A stretch of 64,000 bases of DNA. Source: Prescottella equi (GTDB taxonomy: Bacteria > Actinomycetota > Actinomycetes > Mycobacteriales > Mycobacteriaceae). The stretch spans positions 62,001 through 126,000 of the forward strand of contig NZ_JAIVAH010000017.1 of NCBI RefSeq assembly GCF_020171745.1, written 5' to 3'. The position numbers and the translations under genes are program-made. Numbering within the stretch: the first letter of the stretch is position 1; each line of letters starts with the position of its first letter. A model generated the notes under the pieces. That model ran no database searches and was not told the DNA's origin. It worked only from the letters and a program-made list of their open reading frames with translations. Shown one piece after another: positions 52,512 through 60,853 of the stretch.

Positions 52512-53138
52512 GTGGACAGCGACGGTGTGCCCCGGGCCCGCCCCGTGACCGGTCTGCTCGTGCTCGTCGGACTGCTCGCGGGGCTGACTGCGGCGCTCGT
52601 GTGGCACTTCGCGACGCCGCAGCCGGCTGCATGGTGGCCCGGCCTGCCGCTCCTGGCGATCCTCGGGATGTTCGTCGGCTGGTTCGTCGGGGCGTGCGCG
52701 AACGCCGAGGGGTGGCGGATCCTGCGTGTGCCGGCAGCCCCGCGACGCCCGTTGGTCGCCCTCGTGTGTGGCACCGCGCTGGTCGCGGGCCTGTGCTTCG
52801 CGTGGGCGTGGACCCTGGCGCCGCCCGTTCCGGACGGCTCTGCTGCGGAATCGTCGCCCGTTCCGATCAGCACTGCGGCGGCCGAGGGGGATGCGGTCGA
52901 GTTCGCGGGTCTCGGGACTCCGTTCTGTGGTGAGGTCGGGGTGATGTGCGTGTACGCCGATGCTGATGTCGTCGAGTTGGAGTCGGTCGAGGTTGAGGCC
53001 GATTCGGTCGGTCTCGGGGTGGGATCGCCCTGGCTCACGTTCCCGATCCTGTCCGGGGTGACGGCGTCGGCTGCCGCCGCCGGAGCGCTCGCCGGCGGAG
53101 TCCGGGTGGTGCGGTGGGGGGCGCGCGCCGCTGAGTAG
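52512..53138 (+). CDS. DUF2567-like membrane protein between bioA and bioF
   Basis: A 208-residue protein with four predicted helices (about 11-30, 37-60, 80-100, 178-200) and an extracellular acidic middle. I place it with the DUF2567-type membrane proteins linked to the biotin region in Mycobacteriales by position and layout; the family call is tentative. GTG 52512 gives the first helix a short N-terminus; the frame is open earlier in the end of bioA. It is 22 bases after bioA, so probably co-transcribed with it. A hairpin-forming palindrome follows directly. Confidence 0.65.
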   Translation: MDSDGVPRARPVTGLLVLVGLLAGLTAALVWHFATPQPAAWWPGLPLLAILGMFVGWFVGACANAEGWRILRVPAAPRRPLVALVCGTALVAGLCFAWAWTLAPPVPDGSAAESSPVPISTAAAEGDAVEFAGLGTPFCGEVGVMCVYADADVVELESVEVEADSVGLGVGSPWLTFPILSGVTASAAAAGALAGGVRVVRWGARAAE

Positions 53139-53141
53139 CGT

Positions 53142-53184
53142 CGATACAAGCCCACTTGAACGCCGTTCAAGTGGGCTTGTATCG
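53142..53184. promoter_or_regulatory. 43-base palindrome at the bioF start, likely BioQ operator
   Basis: Perfect 21-base arms (53142-53162 and 53164-53184) around a single central C. The core reads TGAACGCCGTTCA, which fits the TGAAC-N3-GTTCA operator I recall for the TetR-type biotin repressor BioQ of mycobacteria. TTGAAC inside the palindrome and TGTATC 17 bases later could be the promoter, so bound repressor would block it. Its far end touches the GTG of bioF. It could also act as a hairpin terminating the upstream transcript. Confidence 0.7.
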
Positions 53185-54347
53185 TGCTGCGGGTGGGAAC
53201 CGATGGCAGTGCTCTGAGTTGGCTCGACGACGTCGAACGCGCCCGGCGCGCGGCGGGTCTGCGCCGTGAACTGCGGGCGCGCGGCGACCAGGATCGGGTG
53301 ATCGACCTCGCCTCCAACGACTACCTGGGCCTCGTCCGGCATCCCGAGGTGATCGACGGCGCCGTCGACGCCGTCCGGCGCTGGGGTGGGGGAGCGACCG
53401 GATCCCGCCTGGTCACCGGCACGACGTCCGACCACGAACTCCTCGAGCGCGAGCTCGCGGGCTTCGTCGGCGCCGAGTCGGGTCTGGTGTTCGCGAGCGG
53501 CTACGCCGCCAACCTCGGTGCGGTGACGGCACTTTCGGGCAAGGGCGCGCTGATCGTCTCGGACGCCGGCTGTCACGCCTCGCTCGTCGACGCGTGCCGC
53601 CTGTCGCGGTCCCGCGTCGTCGTCGCGCCGCACGCCGACGTCGAATTCCTGCGCCGCGCGCTCGCCGAGCGCGCCGAGGAGCGCGCCCTCGTGCTCACCG
53701 ACTCGGTGTTCAGCGCCGACGGCGACCTCGCCCCGCTCGCCGAGATGCACCGGGTGTGCCGGGAACACGGTGCGGTCCTGCTCGTCGACGAGGCACACGG
53801 CATCGGGGTGCGTGGTCGCGGTGGCCGCGGACTGGTCCACGAGGCGGGCCTGGCCGGGGAGCCGGACGTCGTCGTCACGGCGACGCTCTCGAAGTCCCTC
53901 GCGAGCCAGGGTGGCGCGGTGCTGGCCGCCGAGCAGGTGCGCGCACATCTCGTCGATGCGGCCCGCACCTTCATCTTCGACACCGGCCTGGCGCCCGCAG
54001 CGGTCGGCGCCGCCCGCGCCGCGCTGTCGGTGCTGATCCGGGAACCGCAGCGGGCGGCCGCCGTCCTGGATCGCGCCCGCGACCTCGCCCGCATCACCGG
54101 TGCCGCCGACCCCGAATCGGCGGTGGTGTCGGTGGTGCTCGGCGATCCGGCGGTGGCGTTCTCCGCCGCGGCAGCGTGCCGTGACCTCGGGTTGCACGTG
54201 GGCTGTTTCCGTCCGCCGTCCGTCCCGGAGGGCACGTCGCGTCTGCGTCTGACGGCGCGGGCGACGATCGATGCCGGCGAGATGGCAGTCATCGAATCCG
54301 TTCTGACCGAGGTGCTTTCGGATCGTCGCGTGGGAGTCCCGGCATGA
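53184..54347 (+). CDS. bioF: 8-amino-7-oxononanoate synthase
   Basis: PLP-dependent enzyme that joins pimeloyl thioester and L-alanine to KAPA. The 387-residue protein contains [55 protein letters not shown] and the PLP lysine in [14 protein letters not shown] 53184 sits at the edge of the palindrome; GTG 53193 is a second possibility and would fit a leaderless transcript starting close to it. No ribosome site precedes either. Its end overlaps bioD by 4 bases (ATGA). Confidence 0.95.
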   Translation: MLRVGTDGSALSWLDDVERARRAAGLRRELRARGDQDRVIDLASNDYLGLVRHPEVIDGAVDAVRRWGGGATGSRLVTGTTSDHELLERELAGFVGAESGLVFASGYAANLGAVTALSGKGALIVSDAGCHASLVDACRLSRSRVVVAPHADVEFLRRALAERAEERALVLTDSVFSADGDLAPLAEMHRVCREHGAVLLVDEAHGIGVRGRGGRGLVHEAGLAGEPDVVVTATLSKSLASQGGAVLAAEQVRAHLVDAARTFIFDTGLAPAAVGAARAALSVLIREPQRAAAVLDRARDLARITGAADPESAVVSVVLGDPAVAFSAAAACRDLGLHVGCFRPPSVPEGTSRLRLTARATIDAGEMAVIESVLTEVLSDRRVGVPA

Positions 54348-55039
54348 GCATTCTCGTGGTGTCCGGAACGTCCACCGACGTCGGTAAGACCGTCGTCACC
54401 GCCGCGCTCGCGGCTGCGTTGCGTGCCGCGGGGCAGTCGGTTGCGGTGTGCAAGCCTGCTCAGACCGGCGTCGCGATCGACGAACCCGGTGATCTCGCCG
54501 AGGTGACCCGGCTCAGTGGCGTGACTGCCACCGTCGAACTGGCCCGGTATCCCGAACCGCTGGCTCCCGACACCGCCGCGCGCCGCGCGGCCATGCCGAT
54601 GCTGACCCGGCCCCAAGTCGTCGCCGCGGTGCGCAATCTGAACTCGGCGCACGACGTGACCCTGCTGGAAGGCGCCGGTGGGCTGCTGGTCCGACTCGGT
54701 GCCGACGGATTCACGGTGCGTGACGTCGCGGCCGAGCTCGGTGCCCCCGTCGTCGTGGTGGCCGCCGCCGGCCTCGGCACCCTCAATCACTGTGCGCTCA
54801 CGGCGGAGGCGCTCGCCTCGGCGGGCGTGAAGTGCAGTGGCTTCGTCGTCGGATCCTGGCCCGAGCAGCCGGATCTCGCGGCGCGCTGCAACCTCGACGA
54901 TCTGCCGGCGGTCACCGGTTCGGCGTTGGTCGGCCGCGTGCCCGAGGGTGTCGCGGGCCCGGATGCGGCCGGATTCGCCGCAGCCGCAGCCGCCTGGTTC
55001 GACCCCGACTGGCTCGCGTCGCTTCAGCTCAGACGATGA
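54344..55039 (+). CDS. bioD: Dethiobiotin synthetase
   Basis: ATP-dependent carboxylase that closes the ureido ring of dethiobiotin. A 231-residue protein with the P-loop [19 protein letters not shown] and [10 protein letters not shown], all diagnostic. ATG 54344 overlaps the bioF stop. bioB, which would complete the pathway, is not in the window. Its 3' end overlaps the convergent hypothetical gene by 11 bases. Confidence 0.95.
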   Translation: MSILVVSGTSTDVGKTVVTAALAAALRAAGQSVAVCKPAQTGVAIDEPGDLAEVTRLSGVTATVELARYPEPLAPDTAARRAAMPMLTRPQVVAAVRNLNSAHDVTLLEGAGGLLVRLGADGFTVRDVAAELGAPVVVVAAAGLGTLNHCALTAEALASAGVKCSGFVVGSWPEQPDLAARCNLDDLPAVTGSALVGRVPEGVAGPDAAGFAAAAAAWFDPDWLASLQLRR

Positions 55040-55544
55040 CGCGGCAGTAGAGACGCTCTCCGCGGGACACGGCGGTGGTAGCCAGTTCGGCCAGTGCCAC
55101 GACGAACGGGACGGATTCCTCGGAGGGCTCGGCGGCCTCGTCGAAGATCCATTCGCCGGCCGCGGCGATCAGTGCGCTCGGATCGGCGCCGGCCAGCGCA
55201 TCGCGTAGTTCGTCGGCGACGGACAGGACGAAGGAGCCGCCGAACTCGCTGTCCGCCACCATCGATCCGCGGCGCGGACCGGCCTTGATGTCGGCGTAGC
55301 TGCGACCGGTGAGCACCGCTTCCAGTCGCCCGAGCGAGACGGTCGGGTCGATGCCCTTCGCCTGGAGAACCGGTGTGCCGCTCGTGGCGGTCCGCACGCG
55401 TGGGCGGGCGGCCTCGTCCGGGGAGGTGCGGTACAGCTCCTCGGCCGCCGTGAGGTCGTCCGGATCGAGATCGATCAGGCCGTGCAGAGCGGTTGCCGCG
55501 GCATCGTCCGAGGGCGCGGAGAAGTAGTCGGTGATCGCGGACAT
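55029..55544 (-). CDS. Hypothetical protein, 171 residues
   Basis: An acidic, soluble, Ala-rich protein ([22 protein letters not shown]). ATG 55544 is the first methionine of the frame with the protein-like pattern. In M. tuberculosis a conserved gene of unknown function (Rv1571) follows bioD; this one lies at the same place but on the opposite strand, so I do not equate them. Function unknown. Confidence 0.6.
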   Translation of the reverse strand: MSAITDYFSAPSDDAAATALHGLIDLDPDDLTAAEELYRTSPDEAARPRVRTATSGTPVLQAKGIDPTVSLGRLEAVLTGRSYADIKAGPRRGSMVADSEFGGSFVLSVADELRDALAGADPSALIAAAGEWIFDEAAEPSEESVPFVVALAELATTAVSRGERLYCRVIV

Positions 55545-55764
55545 GACGGCATCGTTGCACAGTCGGCGGGCTTGGTGGGGGGAGACAATCTTCCGTGGAA
55601 CTTCGGATGCGACGGAACAGATGGATTTCCGGAGTTGTGGATCGCGTGAGCAGAAACCCGGTGGACAACAGCCGGCCCGTGGCGTTCCCATGGACGGCGC
55701 CGAGGACGATCGTCTCGAGGCGGCCCTCGACGCGGCTGTCGCGCGGGGCCTCGGCAGGTAGTTC

Positions 55765-55935
55765 CTACCGCCGAAGGACGAAGGTTCCGTGCGGGTCGTC
55801 CGGGAACGGCTCGACGTCGACGACCAGCGACGTCTCGATCGCCTCCGGCTCGGGCTCGGGCGCCGAGTCCCATGTCCGGCCGGTCAGGTACAGCGAGCTG
55901 ACGTTCTGGAAAGCCCGCCCCGCAGTGTCCGCCAC
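55765..55935 (-). CDS. Small hypothetical protein, 56 residues
   Basis: GTG 55935 is preceded by GGAGGTGAATTC, a full ribosome site, which is the main evidence for this short gene. The product (VADTAGRAFQNVSSLYLTG, then ETSLVVDVEPFPDDPHGTFVLRR) is acidic and soluble with no helix or signal peptide. I do not recognise it. It lies between the two hypothetical/ahp regions and ends 220 bases before the hypothetical gene at 55544. Confidence 0.6.
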   Translation of the reverse strand: MADTAGRAFQNVSSLYLTGRTWDSAPEPEPEAIETSLVVDVEPFPDDPHGTFVLRR

Positions 55936-55980
55936 GAATTCACCTCCACCCGATTCCTGTTCGACCCCACGCTACGCCAG

Positions 55981-56026
55981 GACGACCCCGGGTCCGGTGC
56001 CATTCGGCGCCGGACCCGGGGTCGTC
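55981..56026 (-). terminator. Terminator hairpin of the ahpF gene
   Basis: Perfect 17-base arms (55981-55997 and 56010-56026) with a 12-base loop, 14 bases downstream of the ahpF stop. Very stable; no U-tract. Confidence 0.7.
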
Positions 56027-56039
56027 GTAGAAGGGAGCG

Positions 56040-57629
56040 TCAGCCGACCGCTGCTGCCGATTCCTCTTCCGGAGCGCTGGTGCGGATCAGGTGGTCGAAC
56101 GCGGACAGCGCGGCCGTCGCGCCGGCACCGGCGGCGATCACGATCTGCTTGAACGGCACCGTCGTGCAGTCGCCCGCGGCGAACACGCCGGGGACCGACG
56201 TCTGACCGCGATCATCGATGACGATCTCGCCGCGCGGCGAGAGGTCGACACTGCCCGCCAGCCACTCGGTGTTGGGCAGCAAGCCGATCTGGACGAAGAT
56301 GCCCTCGAGATCGACGGTGTGCGACTCGTCGGTGGTGCGGTCGGTGTAGGTGAGGCCGGTGACCTTGCTGCCGTCGCCGCGAACCTCGGTGGTGAGGGTG
56401 CTCAGCAGGATGGTCACGTTCGGCAAGCTGCGCAGCTTGCGCTGCAGCACCTCGTCGGCGCGCAGCACCGAGTCGAACTCGATGAGCGTGACGTGCGCGA
56501 CGATGCCGGCGAGGTCGATCGCCGCCTCGACACCGGAGTTGCCGCCACCGATGACCGCGACGCGCTTGCCCTTGAACAGCGGGCCGTCGCAGTGCGGGCA
56601 GTAGGTGACACCCTTGTTCCGGTACTCGGTCTCGCCGGGCACGTTCATCGAACGCCAGCGCGCACCCGTCGACAGGATCACCGTGCGGGCGAGAAGCGAA
56701 GCGCCGCTCTCCAGTTCGACCTCGACGAGGCCGTTCTCGGTGGCCGCCGGCACGAGCTTGGCGGCCCGCTGGGTGTTCATGAGGTCGACGTCGTACTGGC
56801 GCACGTGGTTCTCGAGCGCCGCGCCGAACTTCGGTCCCTCGGTGTAGGGAACGGAGATGTAGTTCTCGATCGCCATCGTGTCGAGCACCTGGCCGCCGAA
56901 GCGCTCGGCGGCGATCCCGGTGCGAATTCCCTTGCGGGCGGCGTAGATCGCGGCCGCGGCGCCGGCCGGGCCGCCACCGACGACGAGCACGTCGAACGGA
57001 TCCTTCTCCGCTATCGCGGCGGCAGCACGGTCCGCGGCGCCGTCGTCGAGCTTGTTGACGATCTCGGCGAGGCTCATCCGGCCGGAGCCGAACAGTTCAC
57101 CGTTGAGGTACACCGTCGGCACCGCCATGATCTGACGGCCGTCGACCTCGTCCTGGTACAGCGCACCGTCGATCGCGACGTGGCTGACACCCGGGTTGAG
57201 CACGGCCATCAGGTTGAGGGCCTGCACGACGTCGGGGCAGTTCTGGCACGACAGCGAGAAGTAGGTCTCGAAGTGGAACTCGCCCTCGAGCCCCTGGACC
57301 TGCTCGAGCAGCTCGGGCGCTTCCTTCGACGGGTAACCGCCGACCTGGAGCAGTGCGAGTGCGAGCGAGGTGAATTCGTGACCGAGGGGGATGCCTGCGA
57401 AGCGGACCTCGATGTCGGTGCCGGTGCGGCGGATGGCGAACGACGGACGTCGCGCGTCGTCGTCGCGGCGCTCGTAGGTGATCTTGTCCGACATCGCGGC
57501 GATCTCGGTGAGCAGTTCGGCGAGTTCGGCCGACTTGGCGCCGTCGTCGAGGGAGGACACGAGCTCGATCGGCAGGGTCAACCGCTCGAGGAGGGACTTC
57601 AGTTGGCCGGCGAGGGGGGCGTCGAGCAT
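56040..57629 (-). CDS. ahpF: Alkyl hydroperoxide reductase subunit F
   Basis: Flavoprotein that passes electrons from NADH to AhpC. The 529-residue protein has the N-terminal thioredoxin-like tandem with the CxxC in [11 protein letters not shown] (about 127-137), then FAD motif [12 protein letters not shown], redox centre TYCPHCDG and NAD site [12 protein letters not shown], and ends with VFAAGDC. Full length for the family. Many actinobacteria reduce AhpC with AhpD instead, so AhpF here is of note. It lies 174 bases after ahpC with a hairpin between them. Confidence 0.93.
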   Translation of the reverse strand: MLDAPLAGQLKSLLERLTLPIELVSSLDDGAKSAELAELLTEIAAMSDKITYERRDDDARRPSFAIRRTGTDIEVRFAGIPLGHEFTSLALALLQVGGYPSKEAPELLEQVQGLEGEFHFETYFSLSCQNCPDVVQALNLMAVLNPGVSHVAIDGALYQDEVDGRQIMAVPTVYLNGELFGSGRMSLAEIVNKLDDGAADRAAAAIAEKDPFDVLVVGGGPAGAAAAIYAARKGIRTGIAAERFGGQVLDTMAIENYISVPYTEGPKFGAALENHVRQYDVDLMNTQRAAKLVPAATENGLVEVELESGASLLARTVILSTGARWRSMNVPGETEYRNKGVTYCPHCDGPLFKGKRVAVIGGGNSGVEAAIDLAGIVAHVTLIEFDSVLRADEVLQRKLRSLPNVTILLSTLTTEVRGDGSKVTGLTYTDRTTDESHTVDLEGIFVQIGLLPNTEWLAGSVDLSPRGEIVIDDRGQTSVPGVFAAGDCTTVPFKQIVIAAGAGATAALSAFDHLIRTSAPEEESAAAVG

Positions 57630-57736
57630 GCGGATCTACTCCATCCGTGGGGAAGGCTGTGATCGGGAATCGGACCTTGGTTCTCCTGCGGTCCGGGCAG
57701 GTGTGGGGCGGTGCAGGTCGACGGAAGTGGGGGTGG

Positions 57737-57767
57737 GGCGCGGGCCCGGAGTGTCCGGGCCCGCGCC
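57737..57767 (-). terminator. Hairpin between ahpC and ahpF
   Basis: GGCGCGGGCCCGGA (57737-57750) pairs with TCCGGGCCCGCGCC (57754-57767), loop GTG. It may cut most transcripts after ahpC, so that the peroxidase is made in excess over its reductase. Confidence 0.6.
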
Positions 57768-57803
57768 GCCCGAAGCGACTTACGTCAGCCGATTCGACTT
57801 ACG

Positions 57804-58367
57804 TCAGATCTTGCCGACGAGGTCCAGCGACGGAGCGAGGGTCTCTTCGCCTTCTTCCCACTTGGCCGGGCAGACCTCGCCCGGGTGCGAGCGGACGTAC
57901 TGAGCGGCCTTGACCTTGCGCAGCAGCTCGGCAGCGTTGCGGCCGATGCCCTCCGCGGTGATCTCCATGAACTGGATGACACCGTCGGGATCGACGAGGA
58001 AGGTGCCGCGGTCGGCCAGGCCCTGGTTCTCGCGAAGCACCTCGAAGTTGGTGCTGATCTCGAGGGTCGGGTCGCCGATCATCGCGTACTGGATCTTGCC
58101 GATGGTCTCGGAGGAGTCGTGCCACGCCTTGTGCGTGAAGTGGGTGTCGGTGGACACCGAGAAGACCTCGACGCCGAGGCGCTGCAGCTCCTCGTAGTGA
58201 TCGGCGAGATCACCGAGCTCCGTCGGGCAGACGAAGGTGAAGTCGGCCGGGTAGAAGAAGAAGATCGCCCACTTGCCCTTGATGTCCTCGTCGGACACGT
58301 CGACGAATGCGCCGTTCTTGTAGGCGGTCGCGGAGAAGGGCTTGATCTGCTTGTTGATCAGGGCCAT
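57804..58367 (-). CDS. ahpC: Alkyl hydroperoxide reductase subunit C (2-Cys peroxiredoxin)
   Basis: A 187-residue peroxidase that reduces H2O2, organic hydroperoxides and peroxynitrite. Peroxidatic Cys in FTFVCPTEL (about Cys47) and resolving Cys in PGEVCPAKW near the C-terminus. Enterobacterial-type AhpC as judged from length and the [20 protein letters not shown] stretch. ATG 58367. An AT-rich region with an inverted repeat lies upstream and no oxyR gene is adjacent. Confidence 0.95.
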   Translation of the reverse strand: MALINKQIKPFSATAYKNGAFVDVSDEDIKGKWAIFFFYPADFTFVCPTELGDLADHYEELQRLGVEVFSVSTDTHFTHKAWHDSSETIGKIQYAMIGDPTLEISTNFEVLRENQGLADRGTFLVDPDGVIQFMEITAEGIGRNAAELLRKVKAAQYVRSHPGEVCPAKWEEGEETLAPSLDLVGKI

Positions 58368-58429
58368 TTGAACCTCTGTTCGGTCGAAGGTGGATACCAG
58401 ACATCTCAGAGGTTAGCCAAGAATCATAA

Positions 58430-58475
58430 ATAGTTCCAATCTATGAGGTCTATTTCATAGATACCCTTTACCTAT
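58430..58475. promoter_or_regulatory. AT-rich inverted repeat upstream of ahpC, OxyR-like
   Basis: ATCTATGA (58439-58446) and TCATAGAT (58455-58462) are exact complements with 8 bases between. The stretch also has ATAG-N7-CTAT (58430-58444) and a further CTAT at 58472, as in parts of the OxyR consensus. It is far more AT-rich than its surroundings and lies 60-110 bases upstream of the ahpC start. The regulator is not identified. Confidence 0.5.
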
Positions 58476-58524
58476 CAATGCTGGGCGGGAGGTTTCGGGC
58501 AAATCCGGCGCGCTGACGTCGATC

Positions 58525-58551
58525 CTCGTCGCCCGGTGTGCGGGCGACGAG
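58525..58551 (-). terminator. Terminator hairpin of the LLM oxidoreductase gene
   Basis: Perfect 11-base arms CTCGTCGCCCG (58525-58535) and CGGGCGACGAG (58541-58551), loop GTGTG, 20 bases after the stop codon. Confidence 0.65.
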
Positions 58552-58570
58552 AGTCGACGGTCCCGCCTCG

Positions 58571-59446
58571 TCAGAGCACCTTGGCGATCACCGATTCCGC
58601 GTAACCCTCCAGGTTTGCGATCTTCTGCTCGAGCGGCTCGGTGTCGGGCGCGGCGTCGTAGGAGTTGCGGAAGCCGACGATCACGTCGGTGACGCCCTTG
58701 TCCTCGAGGCGCTTGATCCCGTCTACCGTGTAGGCCTCGGCCGAGGCGACGTGGATCTCGAACGGCGCGTCCGCCTTGCCCTCCGCGGCGCGGATCTTCT
58801 GCAGCCGATCCAGCATCCGGTCGAGTTCCTCGGGGTCGCCGCCGGCGTGCGTCCAGCCGTCGCCGCGTACAACCGCCCGGCGCAGCGCCGCGTCGCTGTG
58901 GCCGCCGATCAGGATCGGGATCGGCTGCGTCGGAACCGGATTGATCTTGATCGACGGGACGTCGAAGATCTCGCCGTGGTACTCGAAGTATCCGCCGTTC
59001 GTCAGTCCCCGCACGATGTCGATCGCCTCGTCGGTTCGCCGGCCGCGCCGTTCCCACGGCACGTCCATGACCTGGAAGTCGTCGGGCCACGGGCTGACGC
59101 CCACGCCCAGCCGCAGTCGGTTGCCGGTCAGATAGGCGACGGAGGCGGCCTGCTTGGCGACGAGTACCGGTGGGCGGACGGGGAGCTTGAGCACGAAGGT
59201 CGTGAACCGCAGTGTGCTCGTCGCCGCACCCAGGGCCATCGCAAGGATCATCGCCTCGATGAACGGCTTGTTCTCGAGGAACTCGCGGCTCCCGTCCGGC
59301 GTGTACGGGTAGACGGAGTCGGACTCCTCCGGGTAGCAGATGCTGTCCGCGATGGTCATGGAGTCGAAGCCGACGCGTTCGGCTGCCTGCGCGAGCGGAA
59401 CGTAGAAGTCGGGGTCGGTCATGGACTCGGCATAGGTGAATCGCAC
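58571..59446 (-). CDS. LLM-class F420/FMN-dependent oxidoreductase
   Basis: A 291-residue luciferase-like monooxygenase fold. Family marks: FYVPLAQAAERVGFDSMTIADS, LRFTTFVLKLPVRPPVLVAKQAASVAYLTGNRLRLGVG, SPWPDDFQVMDVPWERRGRRTDEAI and IPILIGGHSDAALRRAVVRGDGWTHAG. The cofactor (F420 or FMN) is not decided from sequence, though most actinobacterial members of this type use F420. GTG 59446 after AAGGAG. Function unknown; oxidative-stress neighbours may be coincidental. Confidence 0.85.
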   Translation of the reverse strand: MRFTYAESMTDPDFYVPLAQAAERVGFDSMTIADSICYPEESDSVYPYTPDGSREFLENKPFIEAMILAMALGAATSTLRFTTFVLKLPVRPPVLVAKQAASVAYLTGNRLRLGVGVSPWPDDFQVMDVPWERRGRRTDEAIDIVRGLTNGGYFEYHGEIFDVPSIKINPVPTQPIPILIGGHSDAALRRAVVRGDGWTHAGGDPEELDRMLDRLQKIRAAEGKADAPFEIHVASAEAYTVDGIKRLEDKGVTDVIVGFRNSYDAAPDTEPLEQKIANLEGYAESVIAKVL

Positions 59447-59702
59447 GGACGGGCTCCTTCGGTCGTGTGGCGGGCGAGGTCCGTCCCGCCCGCACCATCT
59501 TGAAGTGGGCTGCGTCACATGTCAGTGCATCTCCCGCTGCGCGGGAAGTTGCTCGCGGGCAGGCTCGGCCGATCTCGATCGATCGACGGCGTCGGCGCGA
59601 CACCTGACGTACTGTGAGTGGCATCACACCGTGTAGGCAGATCGGGCGCGACCGGCAGCCCTGCCGCCGTCCGATCCGACCGACGTTTGTGCGGAGGTAC
59701 GG

Positions 59703-59987
59703 ATGACCACCACCGAAGTGATGGATTTGCAGCGCACGATCGGGCATCTGCGTCAGTGCATCGGATCGCTGCGCGAGGTGTACGGCGACGCGTCCGCCGT
59801 GCGCCGGCTGGCCAACGACGTCGACCGGCTCGACATCGACGCCCACGACCTGAGCGACTCGCCGCCGCGTCCGACGGCCGGCGCCACCGCCGAGCGGGTA
59901 CAGGTGCCGGACACCCCTTACGACCGCTCGCTGTGGCAGGGCGCGGACGACGAGGGACTCGGCGGCAACCCGCACGAGAACGCGTGA
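59703..59987 (+). CDS. Hypothetical protein upstream of the Sdh1 operon, 94 residues
   Basis: A small acidic protein, N-terminal half helical (MDLQRTIGHLRQCIGSLREVYGD with DVDRLDIDAHDL), C-terminal half disordered. ATG 59703 with GGAGGTAC. Its TGA overlaps the GTG of sdhC1 (GTGA), so it is translationally coupled to the succinate dehydrogenase genes. No known domain. Confidence 0.65.
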   Translation: MTTTEVMDLQRTIGHLRQCIGSLREVYGDASAVRRLANDVDRLDIDAHDLSDSPPRPTAGATAERVQVPDTPYDRSLWQGADDEGLGGNPHENA

Positions 59988-60802
59988 GGGCCCCGCGGGT
60001 GACCGAGATCGGCGCGCCGCCGCCGGCTCGGGCGGATATCCGTGCGCGCACCCTGCGCACCGACCGATGGTGGCTCGCGCCGCTGCTCACCACGCTCGGG
60101 CTGGCGGTGTTCGTCGTGTACGCCACCGTCCGGTCGTTCGTACGCACCGCGTACTGGGTCGACGACTACCACTACCTGACGCCGTTCTACTCGCCGTGCA
60201 TCAGCGAGTCGTGCGTGCCCGGAGCCAGCCACTTCGGCACGTGGGTGGGCGAGCTGCCGATGTGGATCCCGCTCGGATTCCTCGTCCTGCCATTCCTGCT
60301 GGGCTTCCGGCTCACCTGCTACTACTACCGCAAGGCCTACTACCGGTCGATCTGGCTGGCGCCGCCGGCGTGCGCGGTGGCGGAACCGCATTCCAGCTAC
60401 TCGGGTGAGACGCGGTTCCCGCTGATTGTGCAGAACGTCCACCGCTACTTCTTCTATGTCGCGCTGGTGGTTTCACTCGTCAACACGTACGACGCGGTGC
60501 GCGCCTACGAGGGGCCGAACGGCAGTTTCGGGCTCGGGTTGGGCAGCCTGATCATCACGGCCAACGTGGTCCTGCTCTGGGCGTACACGCTCTCGTGCCA
60601 CTCGTGCCGCCATGTCACCGGCGGCCGGCTCAAACACTTCTCGGCTCACCCGGTCCGCTACCGGCTCTGGACGTGGGTGAGCAAGCTCAACACCCGGCAC
60701 ATGCAGTTGGCGTGGACCACGCTCGGGACGCTGATCCTCACGGACTTCTACATCATGCTGGTCGCGAGCGGCACGATCTCCGACCTGCGACTGATCAACT
60801 GA
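59984..60802 (+). CDS. Succinate dehydrogenase 1 membrane subunit
   Basis: A 272-residue polytopic membrane protein with five helices, of the length and position of Rv0249c, the membrane anchor of the mycobacterial Sdh1 complex. Features: YWVDDYHYLTPFYSPC, WIPLGFLVLPFLLGFRLTCYYYRKAYYRSIW with conserved Cys/Tyr, a heme-binding-type His in QNVHRYFF and SCHSCRHVTGG. GTG 59984 overlaps the previous gene stop by 4 bases. It carries electrons from SdhB to the quinone. Confidence 0.85.
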   Translation: MRAPRVTEIGAPPPARADIRARTLRTDRWWLAPLLTTLGLAVFVVYATVRSFVRTAYWVDDYHYLTPFYSPCISESCVPGASHFGTWVGELPMWIPLGFLVLPFLLGFRLTCYYYRKAYYRSIWLAPPACAVAEPHSSYSGETRFPLIVQNVHRYFFYVALVVSLVNTYDAVRAYEGPNGSFGLGLGSLIITANVVLLWAYTLSCHSCRHVTGGRLKHFSAHPVRYRLWTWVSKLNTRHMQLAWTTLGTLILTDFYIMLVASGTISDLRLIN

Positions 60803-60853
60803 GTTCCACCGATTCCGGCGTCACCGACGGATGCACCGAGAGGGGGAGTGCGC

